Position numbers and translations under genes: made by a program. The notes under the pieces are model-generated. The model worked only from the letters and a program-made list of their open reading frames with translations. It did no database searches and was not told the DNA's origin. DNA of 38,382 nucleotides from RGIG9115 sp045603225 (lineage in GTDB: Bacteria; Bacillota; Clostridia; UBA1381): the NCBI GenBank assembly GCA_045603225.1, contig JAZULT010000014.1:1-38382 (forward strand), in the 5' to 3' direction. Below are positions 1 to 7,219 of the stretch, one piece after another; position 1 is the first letter of the stretch; every line of letters starts with the position of its first letter.

Positions 1-180
1 TTTCAGAATAAACTTCGCTCTTTCGGTATATTTAAGCTCTGACAGATAGCTCATATCGGCAAGCGATATCTGCGGAAAGCTCTCAGGAACGAAAAGTCCG
101 CCGTCAACGGAAAGCCCCTGCTTTATAGCCTGTGCGGCTTAAACGCTTATTTTTTTATTTCTTGTACTGTGGTATAACAT
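1..180 (-). pseudogene. thrC: threonine synthase, N-terminal part, with stop at codon 14
   Basis: Threonine synthase converts O-phosphohomoserine to threonine (PLP enzyme, cytoplasm). Reading leftward from ATG at 180-178 the frame gives MLYHSTRNKKISV, then TAA (141-139), then AAQAIKQGLSVDGGLFVPES and on to the window edge. The LSVDGGLFVPESFP segment is the characteristic N-terminal motif of the family, and STRN at the start also fits. The interruption is a single codon; TCA to TAA (Ser to stop) is the simplest explanation, with no frameshift. Another in-frame ATG lies upstream at 192-190 (MEIT), but the family N-terminus favours 180. A promoter lies just upstream. The rest of the gene is outside the window, so I cannot say whether it carries further damage. 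Sequencing error, recent mutation and true inactivation are all possible. Confidence 0.8.
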
Positions 181-253
181 AGTAATTTCCATAGCCTTTC
201 TGTCCACAAATAGTAATTAAAAAATTATACAACATTGTCTGTGGACTGACAAG
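178..253 (-). repeat. promoter-to-start-codon repeat module, copy A (before thrC)
   Basis: Read on the minus strand, this stretch aligns over its whole length with 13242-13318 upstream of comM, with one single-base indel and about ten substitutions by eye. Both copies hold a -35 (TTGTCA here), a -10 (TATAAT here), an arm GTCCACA (complement of 240-246), its inverse TGTGGAC (complement of 202-208), the ribosome site AGAAAGG and two in-frame ATGs. The last 24 nt (178-201) also match the start of lgt at 23 of 24 positions. Conservation in front of unrelated genes suggests a duplicated or mobile control element. Confidence 0.75.
224..252 (-). promoter_or_regulatory. sigma-A promoter of thrC
   Basis: On the minus strand, -35 TTGTCA (complement of 247-252) is 17 nt from a perfect -10 TATAAT (complement of 224-229). 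Transcription would start near 217, leaving a leader of about 37 nt before the ATG at 180. A dyad TTGTC...GACAA overlaps the -35 region and could bind a regulator. Confidence 0.7.
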
Positions 254-271
254 GCGTATAAAGGAAATTAT

Positions 272-315
272 GTCCATGTGCGAATTCGTCCAACGGACGA
301 AAAAATCGCACGGAC
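272..315. other. long imperfect hairpin in intergenic region
   Basis: Nested complementary arms GTCC / GGAC, GTGCGA / TCGCAC and TTCGTCC / GGACGAA close on an AAC loop. There is no coding potential and no T-tract directly after it. It is one of several hairpins in the 253-486 gap between thrC and the next gene, which otherwise holds no gene that I can see. Confidence 0.5.
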
Positions 316-318
316 AAT

Positions 319-377
319 AAAAAAGTCACTATCATGACTGTCGTTCGCACAGCTCACTTCTATAAGTAGACTTTTTT
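319..377. terminator. terminator-like hairpin, bidirectional
   Basis: AAAAAAGTC (319-327) pairs with GACTTTTTT (369-377) around a partly self-complementary interior, so a T-run follows the stem in both directions. No gene obviously ends here; it may belong to an untranslated RNA or an intergenic element. Confidence 0.4.
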
Positions 378-382
378 GTAAT

Positions 383-425
383 AAGCAAAATTACTCACGT
401 TGCGAGTAATTTCCTATAAGATAAA
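383..425 (+). repeat. 43-nt hairpin repeat, copy 1
   Basis: Matches 11020-11062 at 42 of 43 positions; the only difference is T410 versus A11047. It contains the arms AAATTACTC and GAGTAATTT around ACGTTGC. Both copies are intergenic. Confidence 0.75.
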
Positions 426-486
426 ATCCGCCGGAGGCAAATTAACGTGATTTTTCAAGTTAAATCCTCCATTTATGCCATTCCGC

Positions 487-525
487 AAAAAATCAAAAGT
501 AACATTCCGTTACTTTTGATTTTTA
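487..525 (-). terminator. intrinsic terminator of the P-loop gene
   Basis: A perfect 16-bp stem (488-503 with 509-524, core AAAAGTAAC / GTTACTTTT) has a 5-nt loop. On the minus strand it ends in a run of Ts and lies 18 bp past the stop codon of the gene at 543-956. Confidence 0.8.
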
Positions 526-542
526 CTACTCAGGCGTATATT

Positions 543-956
543 TTATGCATATTTTTTAATATACTCAGGTGCGCTTTCAATATCAACGCTTACTGTAATA
601 ACGAATGAAATGTTGAACTTAGCGCTCATAGCTTCGAGTCTTTCAAGGAACTGTTCAAAACCGTCAAGGCTGTCTGTTCCTACAATTTTGAAGATACCGT
701 CAACAAAAATGTTTGTGATATCAAAATTACCGCTGATTACTCCGCAGATAAATCCGAGAAATTCAGTGTAATTTGCAATTTCAAATTCAGATGTATCAAA
801 CATACGTACCTTTGTAGATATGTCATACATATTTCTTGCATTACTGTTAGAAATGAACACAACATTTCCCTTTGCAACACCTGCTGCAGTATTTACATTT
901 TCAATAAGACTCTTTGTCTTACCGCTACCCTTTTTTCCGATAATTAATTCAACCAT
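543..956 (-). CDS. small P-loop ATP-binding protein, function unknown
   Basis: A 137-residue soluble protein starts MVELIIGKKGSGKTKSL, so a Walker A motif (GKKGSGKT, residues 7-14) sits at the very N-terminus. A hydrophobic beta strand ending in Asp (NIFVDGI, about residue 84) is a possible Walker B. The start at 956 is chosen because AAGGAGG lies 8-9 nt upstream. A longer frame to 1013 exists, but its extra 19 residues have no ribosome site. It lies downstream of pgi on the same strand with a 130-bp gap. No membrane segment or extra domain is visible. The gene resembles small conserved ATP-binding proteins of Clostridia whose role I do not know. Confidence 0.8.
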   Translation of the reverse strand: MVELIIGKKGSGKTKSLIENVNTAAGVAKGNVVFISNSNARNMYDISTKVRMFDTSEFEIANYTEFLGFICGVISGNFDITNIFVDGIFKIVGTDSLDGFEQFLERLEAMSAKFNISFVITVSVDIESAPEYIKKYA

Positions 957-1086
957 AATATTGTCCTCCTTAATATTTTTTATATTCTGCAAGAGAACAA
1001 AGACGCGGGGCATTATTCAAATTATTATATGCGCTTTAATATTTTTCAGCGCCTGATGATTGCCGTTTACGCCTTCGACTCTTTAA

Positions 1087-2439
1087 TTAACCATTAATTC
1101 TTTTATCGAGAATTTCCTTCTCTTTTTCGTATCCCGGCTTGCCGAGAAGCGCAAACATATTCTTTTTGTAAGCTTCAACGCCCGGCTGGTCAAACGGATT
1201 TACTCCGAGGAGATATCCTGAAATACCGCAAGCCTTTTCAAAGAAGTACACGAGCTTTCCGAAGAAATACGGGTCAAGCTTCGGTATTCTTACCGCAAGA
1301 TTCGGAACCCCACCGTCAACATGGGCAATAGCTGTTCCGAGTGCCGCCATTGAATTTACATAGTCAAGTGTTTTTCCTGCGAGGAAATTAAGACCGTCAA
1401 GATTTTCGCTGTCTGCTTCAATTACAAAATCCTTTATAGGTTCATCTACATAAAGAGCGGTTTCGAACAGAATTCTCTGACCTTCCTGTATGTATTGTCC
1501 CATCGAGTGAAGGTCTGTAGAAAAATCTGCAGCCGCAGGGAAAATACCTTTATTATCTTTTCCTTCGCTTTCACCGTAAAGCTGTTTCCACCATTCACCG
1601 AAGTAGTGGAGCGCCGGTTCAAAATTTATCATCATTTCAACCGTCTTACCCTTACGCGAGAGAATGTTTCTCATAGCCGCATACTGATAACACGGGTTTT
1701 TGCTGAGATCTGTTTCGGCATATTCTTTCATGCCGTCTGCTGCACCCTTCATCATTGCATCAATATCAATGCCTGCCGCTGCAATCGGGAGAAGTCCCAC
1801 TGCTGTAAGCACCGAAAATCTTCCGCCCACATCATCGCTGATAACAAATGTTTCATATCCTTCTGCATCTGCGAGAGTCTTAAGAGCACCGCGCGCTTTG
1901 TCGGTCGTTGCAAAAATTCTTTCTCTTGCACCGTCCTTGCCGTATTTCTTTTCAAGAATCTCCTTGAATATTCTGAAAGCAATAGCCGGTTCTGTTGTAG
2001 TTCCCGATTTGGAAATCACATTTACCGAAAAATCCTTTCCATCAATAGCTTCAAGCAAGTCCTGAAGATATGTTGAGCTTATGCTGTTGCCTGCATAGAA
2101 AATCTGCGGAGCATTTCTCTTTTCTTTTGAAAGTGTATTGTAGAAAGAATGAGAAAGCATTTCAATTGCCGCTCTTGCACCGAGGTAAGAACCTCCGATT
2201 CCTATTACTATAAGTACATCGGAATTACTGCGGATTTTCTCTGCCGCTTTCTTTATTCTTTCGAATTCTTCTTTATCATAATTTTCAGGAAGGTCTACCC
2301 ATCCGAGAAAATCATTTCCTGCGCCTGTTTTTTCATGAAGTGTTTTATGTGCAACCTCGATATAAGGTGCAATTCCTTTAATCTCAGCTTCACTTATAAA
2401 TTCAGCCGCATTACTGTAATCAAATCTGATATCTGCCAT
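1087..2439 (-). CDS. pgi: glucose-6-phosphate isomerase
   Basis: Interconverts glucose-6-phosphate and fructose-6-phosphate in glycolysis and gluconeogenesis; cytoplasmic. The 450 residues match the shorter bacterial form. Visible family motifs are IGIGGSYLGARA (about 79-90), SKSGTTTEPA (about 144-153), the first signature GGRFSVLTAVGLLPIAAAG (about 206) and the C-terminal signature GVNPFDQPGVEAYK (about 410-423). The start follows AGGAGG by 7 nt. A promoter with a perfect 18-bp palindrome at the predicted start site lies directly upstream, so this copy is probably repressed by a DNA-binding protein in response to some metabolite. Confidence 0.97.
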   Translation of the reverse strand: MADIRFDYSNAAEFISEAEIKGIAPYIEVAHKTLHEKTGAGNDFLGWVDLPENYDKEEFERIKKAAEKIRSNSDVLIVIGIGGSYLGARAAIEMLSHSFYNTLSKEKRNAPQIFYAGNSISSTYLQDLLEAIDGKDFSVNVISKSGTTTEPAIAFRIFKEILEKKYGKDGARERIFATTDKARGALKTLADAEGYETFVISDDVGGRFSVLTAVGLLPIAAAGIDIDAMMKGAADGMKEYAETDLSKNPCYQYAAMRNILSRKGKTVEMMINFEPALHYFGEWWKQLYGESEGKDNKGIFPAAADFSTDLHSMGQYIQEGQRILFETALYVDEPIKDFVIEADSENLDGLNFLAGKTLDYVNSMAALGTAIAHVDGGVPNLAVRIPKLDPYFFGKLVYFFEKACGISGYLLGVNPFDQPGVEAYKKNMFALLGKPGYEKEKEILDKRING

Positions 2440-2460
2440 TTACATTCCTCCTGCGTTTCT

Positions 2461-2478
2461 GTATACAATATTGTATAC
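2461..2478. promoter_or_regulatory. palindromic operator candidate at the pgi start site
   Basis: GTATACAATATTGTATAC is a perfect 18-bp palindrome made of two GTATAC boxes around AATATT. It begins 6 nt past the predicted -10 of the pgi promoter, a typical repressor position. GT...AC palindromes of this kind are common for GntR-family repressors; the actual regulator is unknown. Confidence 0.7.
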
Positions 2479-2484
2479 ACTTCT

Positions 2485-2513
2485 ATTTTAATACATATAC
2501 TTGAAAAAATCAA
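2485..2513 (-). promoter_or_regulatory. sigma-A promoter of pgi
   Basis: On the minus strand, -35 TTGATT (complement of 2508-2513), a 17-nt spacer and -10 TAAAAT (complement of 2485-2490) are followed by the palindrome at 2461-2478. Confidence 0.6.
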
Positions 2514-2611
2514 GTAATTTTTAGAATATTCACATATTTTTAACTATTTTCACAATCTTAAATTCAAAATCCGTCAAAAAAATAGAAATTCAACTTTTTT
2601 TTAAAAAAGTA

Positions 2612-2640
2612 TTGACAAATTAAAAAAACCATGTTATAAT
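2612..2640 (+). promoter_or_regulatory. consensus sigma-A promoter of tRNA-Gly
   Basis: TTGACA (2612-2617), a 17-nt spacer and TATAAT (2635-2640) with TG one base upstream (extended -10). The mature tRNA begins 14 nt after the -10. Confidence 0.9.
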
Positions 2641-2653
2641 AAGTTGGTACGAT

Positions 2654-2728
2654 GCGGGAGTGGCTCAGTGGTAGAGCGTCACCTTGCCAAGGTGAACGTC
2701 GCGAGTTCGAATCTCGTCTTCCGCTCCA
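2654..2728 (+). tRNA. tRNA-Gly (anticodon GCC)
   Basis: A 75-nt cloverleaf with encoded CCA. The acceptor arm GCGGGAG pairs with CTTCCGC (one G-T pair), the anticodon stem is CACCT/AGGTG, the anticodon GCC is at 2686-2688, and the T-loop reads GTTCGAATC. It stands alone as a single-gene unit with its own promoter and terminator. Confidence 0.96.
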
Positions 2729-2732
2729 GATT

Positions 2733-2770
2733 AAAAATCCTGTCGTCTTTGACGATGGGATTTTTGCGTT
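2733..2770 (+). terminator. intrinsic terminator of tRNA-Gly
   Basis: AAAAATCC-TGTCGTC (2733-2747) pairs with GACGATG-GGATTTTT (2751-2765) through a 3-nt loop, with two G-T pairs, and ends in a T-run. It starts 4 nt after the tRNA CCA end. Confidence 0.85.
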
Positions 2771-2798
2771 TTCAGCAAATTATAAAGGATTTGATATT

Positions 2799-3605
2799 AT
2801 GATAGAAAGATACACTTCTGAAAATAATATTATAAACAGCATCACTGCCATATCCAGAAAAGTGATAAACGGCTTATGTGATATTCATTCTCATGAGTTC
2901 TATGAAATTGAATATGTAATTTCAGGATCCGGGAAATATATAATAGACGGAAAAGAATATCCGATGGAGCCGGGAACCGTTTTTTTTATGTCGCCGGTAA
3001 ATTTTCATAAGGTAATTGCCTGCAACGCAGAAATCTATAATATAATGTTTTCCGAAGGCTCATGTGATTTCTATTATCTTGCAAGACTTGCACTTAATGC
3101 AAATGCTTCCGCATATAAATGCAGCAATGCCGAAAGAAACTACTTTGAAGGCGTTCTGGATGAAATGGTCAGAGACAGGAACGATGCCGAAATGTGTTCT
3201 CTTCTGCTCACGGGAATTATCGCAAAACTCGGTAAATCCATTTCAAAATCCGAAACAGGAACCATGTCTCCGTCCCATAAAGCAATTCTTTACATAATCA
3301 CAAACTTCCGGTCGCATATAACACTGACCGATGTTGCAAAGCACACAGGATTTGCACCGTCTTATATTTCGGGACTTTTCAGAAAACAAACAGGCATGGG
3401 ATTTAAACAGTATCTGAATTCCGTCAGATTCGAATGTGCAAAGAATCTTTTACTGTACTCTGATTTATCCATAACTCAGGTGTGTATAGATTCGGGATTC
3501 GATGATTACGCAAATTTTATAAGAAGGTTTAAACAGAGGTATGGAGCTTCTCCGTCCGTGTACAGAAAAAATATGCGTAGTGAGGTGAAAAAAGATGCCG
3601 ACTGA
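2799..3605 (+). CDS. AraC-family transcriptional regulator
   Basis: A 268-residue cytoplasmic DNA-binding protein. The N-terminal half is a cupin-type sensor (HSHEFYEIEYVISGSG, then PMEPGTVFFMSP, about residues 30-75). The C-terminal 100 residues carry the double helix-turn-helix (ITLTDVAKHTGFAPSYISGLF, then ITQVCIDSGFDDYANFIRRFK). The reading frame runs open back into the tRNA, but the start at 2799 follows AAAGGA and gives the usual family length. It overlaps the next gene, another AraC-type regulator, by 11 nt, so the two are co-expressed. Ligand and targets cannot be told from sequence. Confidence 0.92.
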   Translation: MIERYTSENNIINSITAISRKVINGLCDIHSHEFYEIEYVISGSGKYIIDGKEYPMEPGTVFFMSPVNFHKVIACNAEIYNIMFSEGSCDFYYLARLALNANASAYKCSNAERNYFEGVLDEMVRDRNDAEMCSLLLTGIIAKLGKSISKSETGTMSPSHKAILYIITNFRSHITLTDVAKHTGFAPSYISGLFRKQTGMGFKQYLNSVRFECAKNLLLYSDLSITQVCIDSGFDDYANFIRRFKQRYGASPSVYRKNMRSEVKKDAD

Positions 3606-4398
3606 AATTGACAGAGAAAAGCTTCTCCCGATAAATGTCATAAGAACAGGGTTTAAAGAGCATCAGTATCATATTATAAGAAACGACGGATATGCCGCAT
3701 ATCAGATTTCAGTCTGTACAGGCGGTGAAGGCATTTTCGTTCACGGAAACAGAGAACATACCGTCAGAAAGGGAGACGTGTTCCTCTTCTCACCAAGAAC
3801 GGCTCACGAATACTACCCTGTATCAGCAGAATGGAACTTATATTTCTTCGTTTTTACCGGTGAATGTATTGAAAATCTTTTCAGGTACTTCCGGTTCGGT
3901 CAGGCAGAAGTTTTCTCAACAGGCGAAAATTATGTCAAAATAAAGGAACTGAGCATTAATCTTAAAACTACCTCAGATGAATATCTGCGGTCTCTTTATA
4001 TTTATGAGATGCTGGGAATTATTGCTTCACTGTCGAAACAAAACCCAAAATCAGCACTGCTCGCCGAAGACGAGAGGTATAGAAAAACCGCACCTGTTCT
4101 TGATTATATAAGAAAAAATTACAAAAATCCGATAAGTCTTGACGAGCTTGCGGAGCTGATTAATGTCTCAAAAAGCTATCTTTGCAGAATTTTCAGGGAA
4201 ACATATAATATGACTCCTATTAAATATCTTCTGAATTACAGAATTGACCGTGCAAAACAGCTCCTGATTTCCACCGATATAAAAATGAAATATCTGTGCG
4301 AGGAAGTCGGTTTCAACGATACAAGCTATTTCTGCATGGCATTCAGGCAGTCTGAGGGAATGACTCCCGAAGAATTCAGAAATCTACACAAGGATTAA
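3595..4398 (+). CDS. AraC-family transcriptional regulator, second of a pair
   Basis: A 267-residue paralogue-like partner of the preceding gene, overlapping its end by 11 nt. The cupin sensor part reads ISVCTGGEGIFVHGN and VRKGDVFLFSPRTAHEY (about residues 38-70). The two helix-turn-helix units (ISLDELAELINVSKSYLCRIFRE, split here as ISLDELAELI and NVSKSYLCRIF, then MKYLCEEVGFNDTSYFCMAF) fill the last 100 residues. A GAGGTG ribosome site precedes ATG 3595. Sequence identity to its partner is low by eye, so they are unlikely to be a recent tandem duplication. The dus gene follows after 10 nt. Confidence 0.92.
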   Translation: MPTEIDREKLLPINVIRTGFKEHQYHIIRNDGYAAYQISVCTGGEGIFVHGNREHTVRKGDVFLFSPRTAHEYYPVSAEWNLYFFVFTGECIENLFRYFRFGQAEVFSTGENYVKIKELSINLKTTSDEYLRSLYIYEMLGIIASLSKQNPKSALLAEDERYRKTAPVLDYIRKNYKNPISLDELAELINVSKSYLCRIFRETYNMTPIKYLLNYRIDRAKQLLISTDIKMKYLCEEVGFNDTSYFCMAFRQSEGMTPEEFRNLHKD

Positions 4399-4408
4399 CG
4401 GTGAAAAT

Positions 4409-5335
4409 ATGAAATTTGAAAATATAACAACGAAAAACGACGTTTTTCTTGCACCTATGGCAGGAGTTACGGACTATGCGTACCGGTGTATCTGCGAGAA
4501 TATGGGTGCAGGTGCTGTATACTCCGAAATGGTAAGTGCAAAAGGTCTTTACTACGGAGACAAAAAAACCGAAGAGCTTCTTAAAGGAAATCACAAGGGC
4601 ATATATGTTGTTCAGATTTTCGGAAGTGAACCGGATATCATAAGGGAAGTTGCCGCACAAGCGGCTTCATACGGAGACATTCTCGATATTAATATGGGAT
4701 GTCCCACACCGAAAATAGTAAACAACGGTGACGGCAGTGCACTTATGAAAAATCCGGAGCTTGCCGGAAAGGTTGTAAAAGCGGCTGTCGAAACAGCCGG
4801 AAAGCCCGTAACAGTCAAAATGCGTACAGGTTGGGAAGACAGCAAAAATGCCGTAGAATTCGCAAAGGTTCTTGAAGCAAATGGTGCTTCGGCAATAGCA
4901 GTTCACGGCAGAACAAGGATGCAGTTTTACAGCGGAGATGCTGACTGGAACGTAATCCGTGATATTGTCTCGACTTTAAAAATTCCTGTAATAGGCAACG
5001 GTGACGTAAAATCTCTTGCAGATGCGGAGCGTATGAAAAGCGAGACAGGCTGTAGTGCCGTAATGATTGGCAGAGGCGCAGAAGGAAATCCTTTTGTGTT
5101 CCGGGGCGATAATCCCGATGCAGGTGAAAAGATAAAAACTGCACTTGAACACGTACGTCTGATTGTAGAACATAAGGGTGAATCAAGAGCAATTAAAGAA
5201 GCCCGAAAGCATATTGCCTGGTACATTAAAGGTCTCAGAAATAACGGTGAACTGAAATTAAAGGTTTTCAGGGCAACAAAATATATTGAAATCGAAAATT
5301 TATTGACCGAATTTTACGACAGTTTACATGAATAA
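4409..5335 (+). CDS. dusB: tRNA-dihydrouridine synthase (DusB type)
   Basis: FMN enzyme that reduces uridine to dihydrouridine in tRNA using NADPH. The TIM barrel starts with VFLAPMAGVTDYAYR (about residues 12-26). The family signature DINMGCPTPKIVNNGDGSAL holds the catalytic Cys98. Later come VKMRTGWED, AVHGRTRMQFYSG and IPVIGNGDV, then MIGRGAEGNPF near the phosphate site, and a short helical C-terminus. At 308 residues it is slightly shorter than the usual 320 or so. It is the last gene of an apparent unit with two AraC regulators, which is an odd pairing and may be incidental. The start at 4409 lies 10 nt after the previous stop with a weak GGTG ribosome site. Confidence 0.93.
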   Translation: MKFENITTKNDVFLAPMAGVTDYAYRCICENMGAGAVYSEMVSAKGLYYGDKKTEELLKGNHKGIYVVQIFGSEPDIIREVAAQAASYGDILDINMGCPTPKIVNNGDGSALMKNPELAGKVVKAAVETAGKPVTVKMRTGWEDSKNAVEFAKVLEANGASAIAVHGRTRMQFYSGDADWNVIRDIVSTLKIPVIGNGDVKSLADAERMKSETGCSAVMIGRGAEGNPFVFRGDNPDAGEKIKTALEHVRLIVEHKGESRAIKEARKHIAWYIKGLRNNGELKLKVFRATKYIEIENLLTEFYDSLHE

Positions 5336-5356
5336 AAAAAAGTTTTGAAAAAAGTC

Positions 5357-5385
5357 TTGAAATTTCCGCGAAAATCTGATAAAAT
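5357..5385 (+). promoter_or_regulatory. sigma-A promoter of guaB
   Basis: TTGAAA (5357-5362), a 17-nt spacer and TAAAAT (5380-5385) give a leader of about 30 nt to the ATG at 5420, with AGGAAAGGATGAG as ribosome site. The leader is too short for a purine riboswitch. Confidence 0.6.
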
Positions 5386-5419
5386 AAATCAAATATATAT
5401 CAGGAAAGGATGAGATAAT

Positions 5420-6880
5420 ATGCAAAACAAATTTATTAAAGAAGGTTTAACCTTTGATGATGTTCTTCTGGTACCGCAGAAGTCAGATGTGACACCTAAT
5501 GAAATTGACCTTTCAACAAGACTTACTAAAACAATCAGACTTCACGTACCGCTTATGAGCTCGGCAATGGATACCGTTACCGAATCAGCAATGGCAATTG
5601 CAATGGCAAGAGAGGGCGGAATCGGTATTATCCATAAGAATATGACTATCCAGGAACAGGCAGCAGAGGTTGATAAGGTTAAGCGTTCGGAAAACGGCGT
5701 TATAACAAACCCATTCTTTCTTTCACCTGAACATACACTGGCTGATGCGGAAGATCTTATGTCCAAATTCAGAATATCAGGTGTTCCTATCTGTAATCAG
5801 AAGGGTATTCTTGTCGGAATACTTACAAACCGCGATTTGAAGTTTGAAAGAGATTTCGGAAGAAAAATAAGCGAGGTAATGACAAGCGAAAATCTTGTTA
5901 CTGCTCCCGAAGGTACTACACTTAAGGATGCAGAAGAGATTCTCAGACAGCACAAAATTGAATAGCTTCCTATAGTAGATGACGAAATGCATCTTAAGGG
6001 ACTCATTACAATAAAAGATATAGAAAAGGCAGTTCAGTATCCGAATACCGCAAGAGATAAGTACGACAGACTTCTTGTCGGTGCAGCACTCGGTGTTACA
6101 AACGACTGTATCGAAAGAGCAACGGCTCTTGTGAATGCAGGTGTTGACGTAGTCGTTCTCGACTCCGCCCACGGTCATTCAAAAAATATTGTAGCTAAGC
6201 TTCAAGAAATTAAAGAAGCATTCCCTGACCTTCCGGTTATCGCAGGTAATATCGCAACAGGCGAAGCCGCAAGAGACCTTATAGAAGCAGGCGCTGACGC
6301 TGTAAAGGTTGGTATCGGCCCCGGTTCAATCTGTACAACACGTGTTGTTGCAGGTATAGGTGTTCCTCAGATAACAGCAATCATGGACGTTTACGAGGTA
6401 GCAAAAGAATATGACATTCCTGTAATCGCTGACGGCGGTATTAAATATTCAGGCGACCTTTCAAAGGCAGTTGCCGCAGGCGCAGAGGTTATCATGCTCG
6501 GAAGTCTTCTTGCGGGCTGTGACGAGTCTCCGGGCGAATTCGAAATATACCAGGGCAGAAGATTCAAGACATACAGAGGTATGGGTTCTCTTGCCGCTAT
6601 GGAAAAAGGCAGTAAGGACAGATACTTCCAGACAGGTTCAAAGAAACTCGTTCCGGAAGGCGTTGAAGGTCGTGTGCCTTACAAGGGACCTGTATCTGAT
6701 ACAGTATTCCAGCTTCTCGGTGGTTTAAGAGCCGGTATGGGTTACTGCGGTGCAAAAGATATATCTATAATGAAAGACAACTGTCAGTTTGTTAAAATTA
6801 CAGGAGCAGGTCTTAAAGAAAGCCATCCACATGATATATATATTACAAAAGAAGCTCCGAACTACAGCAGTAATAACTAA
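5420..6880 (+). pseudogene. guaB: IMP dehydrogenase interrupted by one in-frame TAG
   Basis: IMP dehydrogenase oxidises IMP to XMP, the committing step of GMP synthesis. The frame 5420-6880 spans 486 positions, the normal length, and both parts are in the same frame. TAG at 5963-5965 stands at position 182, between HKIE and LPIVDDE, where homologues have Lys (IEKLP), so AAG to TAG is the likely change. The N-terminal barrel part (LTFDDVLLVPQKSDV) and the two CBS domains (about 95-215) flank the stop. The C-terminal barrel is intact, with GPGSICTTRVVAG and catalytic Cys305, the flap region, and RVPYKGPV. Everything else is well conserved, so this is a fresh mutation, a sequencing error or a tolerated read-through. 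ATG 5987 could restart translation but has no ribosome site and would give an incomplete barrel. Confidence 0.9.
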
Positions 6881-6933
6881 ATATAGTATCTTTCCTTAAT
6901 CGGGTTTACCATATTTTGTGAAAATATGAAAAT

Positions 6934-6990
6934 AAGGGTTCAATTTGTTACAGTCTTAATAACTTTGTAACAAATTGGACCCTTTTCAAA
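6934..6990 (+). terminator. intrinsic terminator after guaB
   Basis: A 19-bp stem (6934-6952 with 6966-6984, one G-T pair) closes a 13-nt loop and ends in CCCTTTTCAAATTT. A second small hairpin, CATATTTT-GTG-AAAATATG, precedes it at 6910-6928. The rest of the gap up to the next promoter (about 6990-7150) shows only AT-rich sequence. Confidence 0.75.
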
Positions 6991-7154
6991 TTTCGGCACA
7001 TTAAACAAATATGCTGTGTTTAAATTGTATTATATGCATCAAAATCCCCTCAAAAACAAGGATAAATTATTAAAAAGTTGTTAAGCAGACGTGAATTTCC
7101 TTAAAATTTGTGACATCTTTTTAAGTTTAGCTTAATATTTTTTTCGCAAAAGGG

Positions 7155-7183
7155 TTGACAAATTTAAAATTTAATGTTACAAT
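7155..7183 (+). promoter_or_regulatory. sigma-A promoter of the SLH-NlpC/P60 gene
   Basis: TTGACA (7155-7160), a 17-nt spacer and TACAAT (7178-7183) with TG one base upstream of the -10. Predicted start near 7190. Confidence 0.8.
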
Positions 7184-7219
7184 AAGAACACCGAAACAAA
7201 TTGAAAGGTGAGAAATGCT

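Noticed and set aside
178..253. RNA pseudoknot riboswitch formed by GTCCACA and TGTGGAC
   Set aside because: The good promoter within the module places GTCCACA upstream of the transcript start, so the two arms would not be in the same RNA from that promoter.
1495..2076. Long open frame on the plus strand inside pgi
   Set aside because: It lies entirely antisense to a clear glucose-6-phosphate isomerase, is Cys- and Phe-rich in a non-protein-like way and has no ribosome site.
2652..2798. N-terminal extension of the first AraC gene into the tRNA
   Set aside because: The frame is open by chance through the tRNA-Gly and its terminator; the ATG at 2799 has a ribosome site and gives the normal family length.
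5386..5419. Purine riboswitch upstream of guaB
   Set aside because: The predicted leader is only about 30 nt, too short for a purine or PRPP riboswitch, and none of the conserved blocks are present.
5963..5965. Pyrrolysine or general TAG reassignment to explain the guaB stop
   Set aside because: Other genes end in TAG, no PYLIS-like element or pyl genes are seen, and the thrC interruption is TAA.
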